NCBI GenBank assembly: GCA_024762915.1
Contig: JANTGL010000097.1
Span: forward strand, 1 to 8,891
Length of the DNA: 8,891 nt
Reading direction: 5' to 3'
From: Bacteroidales bacterium
GTDB taxonomy: Bacteria > Bacteroidota > Bacteroidia > Bacteroidales > JAADGE01
A program made the position numbers and the translations under genes. Below the pieces are notes generated by a model. That model was given only the letters and a program-made list of their open reading frames with translations, did no database searches and was not told the DNA's origin. Each line of letters begins with the position of its first letter. The stretch's first letter is position 1. Of the stretch, positions 6,344 through 8,891 are shown piece after piece.

Positions 6344-7114
6344 ATGATAAGTCCTCTTGCAAATATACATCCGAATTCTAAAATTGCCGAAAGTGCAATT
6401 ATAGATCCTTTTGTTTCAATTTCCGAAGATGTTGAAATCGGCGAAAATACACACATCCACCCGAATGTAGTCATTTATGACGGAGCACGAATCGGTAACA
6501 ATGTTACAATTTATCCCGGTGCCGTTATTTCTGCTGTTCCGCAAGATCTTAAGTATCAAGGTGAAAAAACAATGGCATTTGTCAGCGACGGTTCCGTAAT
6601 CAGAGAATATGTTACCATAAATAAAGGTACTGCTGCAAAAGCAAAAACTATTGTAGGGAAAAATTGTTTGATAATGGCATATTCCCATGTTGCTCATGAT
6701 TGTATCTTAGGTAATAATATTATTTTGGCAAATGGTGTTCAACTGGCAGGAGAAGTAGAAGTTGATGATTTTGCAATAATCGGAGGCGGAACATTAGTTC
6801 ATCAATTTTGCCGAATCGGAAAACATGTAATGACTCAAGGCGGTTTGCTTCTCGGAAAAGATGTTCCTCCGTATGTAAAAACAGCACGCGAACCTGCATC
6901 CTATGTTGGAATTAATTCAATAGGTTTGCGAAGACGACAATTTCCAAATGATAAAATTACCTACATTCAAGATATTTATCGAATTATTTTTAATTCCGGT
7001 TTAAATTATAAAGATGCTTTGCAAAAAGTAATTGACACAATTGAAGATTCCCCCGAGAAGGAAGAAATCGTAAATTTTATCAGATTGTCTAAACGAGGAT
7101 TAATAAAAAGTTAA
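6344..7114 (+). CDS. lpxA: UDP-N-acetylglucosamine O-acyltransferase
   Basis: First step of lipid A synthesis: moves a 3-hydroxyacyl chain from acyl carrier protein to the 3-OH of UDP-GlcNAc. The 256 residues match the family length. The left-handed beta-helix fills about residues 1-180 and a helical C-terminal domain the rest. The catalytic His is H118 in YSHVAHDCILG (E. coli H125), with H115 as H122, H153 in LVHQF as H160, and D67 in PQDLKYQGE as D74. G166 aligns with E. coli G173, the residue that sets acyl length; Gly leaves room for a chain of C14 or longer. The ATG at 6344 yields MISPLANIHPNSKI, the canonical start; a TTG two codons earlier is in frame but unlikely. It is the last gene of the plus-strand block and ends before a terminator-like hairpin. 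Confidence 0.97.
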   Translation: MISPLANIHPNSKIAESAIIDPFVSISEDVEIGENTHIHPNVVIYDGARIGNNVTIYPGAVISAVPQDLKYQGEKTMAFVSDGSVIREYVTINKGTAAKAKTIVGKNCLIMAYSHVAHDCILGNNIILANGVQLAGEVEVDDFAIIGGGTLVHQFCRIGKHVMTQGGLLLGKDVPPYVKTAREPASYVGINSIGLRRRQFPNDKITYIQDIYRIIFNSGLNYKDALQKVIDTIEDSPEKEEIVNFIRLSKRGLIKS

Positions 7115-7147
7115 TAAAACAGGCTAAAATTATTCAGAAAGAAGTAT

Positions 7148-7181
7148 AATAAGGACAGATTTTTAATTTATCCTTATTTTT
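7148..7181 (+). terminator. Terminator-like hairpin between convergent lpxA and scoB
   Basis: Arms AATAAGGA (7148-7155) and TCCTTATT (7171-7178) form a perfect 8-base stem with a 15-base loop, followed by TTT, A and more T. It lies 33 bases after the lpxA stop. On the minus strand the stem is followed by TTATA-type sequence, so it may also serve scoB, 23 bases past its stop. Only two G-C pairs make it weak by E. coli standards. Confidence 0.5.
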
Positions 7182-7203
7182 ATTTATTGATTTTAATGTA
7201 TAA

Positions 7204-7860
7204 TCAAATATTCATTTCAGGAATATCACCGTCAATAAACAAAAACCCTTCTGTCGCATTTTTTATTTCTTCAACCGTAACTCCGGGTGCTCGTTCAATT
7301 AATTTAAACCCCTCTTCAACAATATCCAAAACAGCTAAATCGGTAACAATTCGTTTTACACAGGCGACACCTGTCAGCGGAAGCGTACATTTTCTCAAAA
7401 GTTTGGATTCTCCTTTTCGATTGGTGTGGGTTGTTGCAACAATAATATTTTTTGCCGAAGCGACCAAATCCATGGCACCGCCCATGCCTTTTACCAATTT
7501 GCCGGGAATTTTCCAACTGGCAATATCCCCTTTTTCGGAAACTTCAAATGCTCCGAGAACGGTTAAATCAATATGACCGCCTCTGATCATGGCAAAACTT
7601 AAAGCAGAATCAAAAAATGAAGCTCCGCTTGTTGCCGTGACCGTTTGTTTTCCGGCATTGATTAAATCAGGGTCCGCTTTTCCTTTTTCGGGAAACGGTC
7701 CGATACCCAGAAGTCCGTTTTCGGATTGAAGGGTCACTTCCATTCCGTCAGGGATGTAATTTGCAACAAGAGTCGGGATTCCGATTCCGAGGTTAACGTA
7801 GTAACCGTCTTTTAATTCTTGTGCGATGCGTTGTGCTATACCGTTTTTGTCAAGTGCCAT
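7204..7860 (-). CDS. scoB: 3-oxoacid CoA-transferase, subunit B
   Basis: The subunit that carries the catalytic Glu of a type I CoA-transferase, which exchanges CoA between an acyl-CoA such as succinyl-CoA and a 3-oxoacid such as acetoacetate, via a glutamyl-CoA thioester. The 218 residues match stand-alone B subunits. LQSENGLLG (44-52) is the family signature and E47 is the catalytic Glu. NLGIGIPT (23-30), the TATSGASFFDSALSFAMIRGGH region (about 74-95) and GKLVKGMGGAMDLV (119-132) are also conserved. The ATG at 7860 gives a normal start. It lies 87 bases downstream of scoA, an unusually wide gap for subunits of one enzyme. The exact acid pair cannot be read from sequence; succinyl-CoA:acetoacetate transferase is the best guess, with acetate or butyrate-type transferases as alternatives. 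Confidence 0.94.
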   Translation of the reverse strand: MALDKNGIAQRIAQELKDGYYVNLGIGIPTLVANYIPDGMEVTLQSENGLLGIGPFPEKGKADPDLINAGKQTVTATSGASFFDSALSFAMIRGGHIDLTVLGAFEVSEKGDIASWKIPGKLVKGMGGAMDLVASAKNIIVATTHTNRKGESKLLRKCTLPLTGVACVKRIVTDLAVLDIVEEGFKLIERAPGVTVEEIKNATEGFLFIDGDIPEMNI

Positions 7861-7873
7861 TTTATTGAGTTAA

Positions 7874-7909
7874 AAAGTATAAAGTAAAATTTGAAAGTTA
7901 TAAAGTTAT
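7874..7909 (-). repeat. Short A/T tandem repeat in the scoA-scoB gap
   Basis: On the plus strand, AAAGTAT (7874-7880), AAAGTAA (7881-7887), an interrupting AATTTG, and then two exact copies of AAAGTTAT (7894-7901 and 7902-7909) follow one another. On the transcribed strand this reads as repeated ATAACTTT. I recall similar AACTTTATAACTTT spacers from other Bacteroidota intergenic regions; their role is unknown. Confidence 0.55.
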
Positions 7910-7926
7910 AATTGAATGTGAAAAAT

Positions 7927-7956
7927 GTAAGATTAAAAATAAAAGAATTATCTTAC
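7927..7956 (-). promoter_or_regulatory. Stem over the scoA stop codon followed by T run
   Basis: Perfect 7-base arms (7927-7933 and 7950-7956) with a 16-base loop span the end of scoA. On the minus strand the stem is followed by ATTTTTC, which is terminator-like. It could lower read-through into scoB or protect the scoA 3' end. Short stem and long loop keep this tentative. Confidence 0.3.
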
Positions 7957-8637
7957 GGTTTCAAATTCAATGCGTTTTTCATAACCGGTTCCTTTAAAAA
8001 TACGTTGAACAAAAATGCCGGGCGTATGAATTTGATTCGGGTCCAGTTCACCGGTAGGAACCAATTCTTCAACTTCGGCAATGGTAATTTTCCCGGCAGA
8101 TGCCATCATATTATTGAAATTATTTGCCGTATTGTTGTAAATTAAATTTCCGGAATAGTCACCGTATTTGGCTTTTACAAAAGCAAAATCTGCCGTCAGC
8201 GCAGTTTCCAGAAGATGCATTTTACCGTTAAATTCTCTGACTTCTTTGCCTTGAGCAACTTCGGTACCGTAACCTGCCGGAACGAAAAATGCAGGGATAC
8301 CTGCTCCGCCGGCTCGTATTCTTTCGGCAAGCGTACCTTGAGGGTTCAGCTCAACTTCTAATTCGCCGCTTAAAAATTGACGTTCAAATTCCTTATTTTC
8401 TCCGACATAAGAAGCAATCATCTTTTTTAATTGCCGGTCACGTAATAAAACACCTAAACCGAAATCATCGATTCCCGCATTGTTTGAAATACAGACTAAG
8501 TCTTTTATCCCGCTTTCTGCCAATGCTTTAAGGCTGTTTTCGGGAATTCCGCATAATCCGAAACCGCCTAACATCAGAGTCATTCCGTTTGATACTCCGA
8601 TAATGGCTTCTTCGGCATTTTTTACAATTTTATTCAT
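7948..8637 (-). CDS. scoA: 3-oxoacid CoA-transferase, subunit A
   Basis: Partner of the B subunit in a two-chain type I CoA-transferase. The 229 residues match the family length. The CoA-transferase signature is complete at 17-32: NGMTLMLGGFGLCGIP, fitting [DN][GN]xx then three hydrophobic residues, GGFxxxGxP. Other conserved parts are ISNNAGIDDFGLGVLL (50-65), SYVGENKEFERQFLSGELEV (76-95), PQGTLAERIRAGGAGIPAFF (99-118) and HTPGIFVQRI (204-213). The ATG at 8637 is the only sensible start and lies 11 bases after the stop of the penicillin-binding protein gene, so scoA is probably read through from that gene. No Shine-Dalgarno is visible. A hairpin and a tandem repeat separate it from scoB. Confidence 0.94.
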   Translation of the reverse strand: MNKIVKNAEEAIIGVSNGMTLMLGGFGLCGIPENSLKALAESGIKDLVCISNNAGIDDFGLGVLLRDRQLKKMIASYVGENKEFERQFLSGELEVELNPQGTLAERIRAGGAGIPAFFVPAGYGTEVAQGKEVREFNGKMHLLETALTADFAFVKAKYGDYSGNLIYNNTANNFNNMMASAGKITIAEVEELVPTGELDPNQIHTPGIFVQRIFKGTGYEKRIEFETVR

Positions 8638-8648
8638 GAGTTTCAGTA

Positions 8649-8891
8649 TTAATCATAATTATCATCATTTTGATTGTATTGAGAATTATTTTCAAGATGC
8701 ATTTCATCGTATTTGGCACAATCTGTTTCAACACCGTCATATAAAGTCGGTTTTTTAAACGGTTCTTTCGAAATGCCGAGCTTCTCATTTTTATAACATT
8801 GTTGCATATACAATGCCCATATCGGTAATGCCATTGCAGCCCCTTGTCCTTCCGTTGAGCTTTCAAAATGAATGCTGCGTTCTTCACCGCC
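8649..8891 (-). CDS. Class A penicillin-binding protein (PBP1A-type), C-terminal end only
   Basis: The last 80 codons of a gene whose 5' part lies beyond the right edge. The visible sequence begins GGEERSIHFESSTEGQGAA, then MALPIWALYMQQCYKNEK, matching the end of the transpeptidase domain of Bacteroidota PBP1A-type proteins, where a GGDDR-S-I-F segment and ALPIW are conserved. The full protein would be a membrane-anchored periplasmic enzyme with glycosyltransferase and transpeptidase domains that polymerises and cross-links peptidoglycan. None of the catalytic SxxK, SxN or KTG motifs is inside the window, so activity cannot be judged. The tail after about GISKEPFKKPTLYDG is acidic and rich in Asn, Gln and Asp and is probably disordered. 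Its stop is 11 bases before scoA. Confidence 0.85.
   Translation of the reverse strand, partial: GGEERSIHFESSTEGQGAAMALPIWALYMQQCYKNEKLGISKEPFKKPTLYDGVETDCAKYDEMHLENNSQYNQNDDNYD

Noticed and set aside
7187..7576. Plus-strand 129-residue open frame
   Set aside because: It is antisense to scoB, which has the complete CoA-transferase signature and catalytic Glu.
8630..8887. Minus-strand 85-residue open frame overlapping the right end
   Set aside because: A different frame from the penicillin-binding protein end; its product is basic and without recognisable motifs.
1..8891. CRISPR array, tRNA, rRNA, insertion sequence or phage genes
   Set aside because: No regularly spaced repeats, no cloverleaf-type sequence and no transposase or integrase reading frame were seen; the only tandem repeat is the short A/T one at 7874-7909.

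Overview
The window is a low-GC chromosomal segment, almost certainly from a member of the Bacteroidota. Four things point there: a DUF4270 lipoprotein beside a short glycogen-synthase-like protein and panC; the gene order HD hydrolase - lpxD - lpxC - lpxA; promoters of the Bacteroidota type (TTG, about 20 bases, then TAnnTTTG); and an almost complete lack of Shine-Dalgarno sequences. No tRNA, rRNA, CRISPR array, insertion sequence or phage gene is visible, and no stretch over 300 bases lacks a gene.

Layout. (1) Positions 1-2068, minus strand: a GT5 N-terminal-domain protein (1262-2068), then a DUF4270 lipoprotein whose 3' end runs off the left edge. The pair is read from a well-formed promoter at 2097-2127. 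(2) Positions 2187-7114, plus strand: panC overlaps an HD-domain phosphohydrolase by one base, followed by lpxD, lpxC and lpxA. A divergent promoter region (2069-2186) separates blocks 1 and 2. (3) Positions 7204-8891, minus strand: the C-terminal end of a class A penicillin-binding protein, then scoA and scoB (3-oxoacid CoA-transferase). Blocks 2 and 3 converge on a terminator-like hairpin at 7148-7181.

How the genes work together. lpxA, lpxC and lpxD encode the first three committed steps of lipid A synthesis: acylation of UDP-GlcNAc, deacetylation, and the second acylation. panC makes pantothenate, the precursor of CoA and of the acyl-carrier-protein prosthetic group on which the LpxA and LpxD acyl donors are carried. 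The HD protein resembles SAMHD1-type dNTP hydrolases. The sco pair moves CoA between succinate and acetoacetate (or similar acids), and sits directly behind a peptidoglycan synthase gene.

Most of the window is conserved housekeeping sequence. The points most worth a second look are: LpxC lacks the FabZ domain that is fused to it in most Bacteroidota; the 'glycogen synthase' is only half an enzyme and has lost its nucleotide-sugar-binding motif; a perfect hairpin followed by a T run lies inside the signal-peptide codons of the DUF4270 gene; and the scoA-scoB gap carries a short tandem repeat and a stem over the scoA stop codon. I see no convincing new defence, mobile or RNA-based system.
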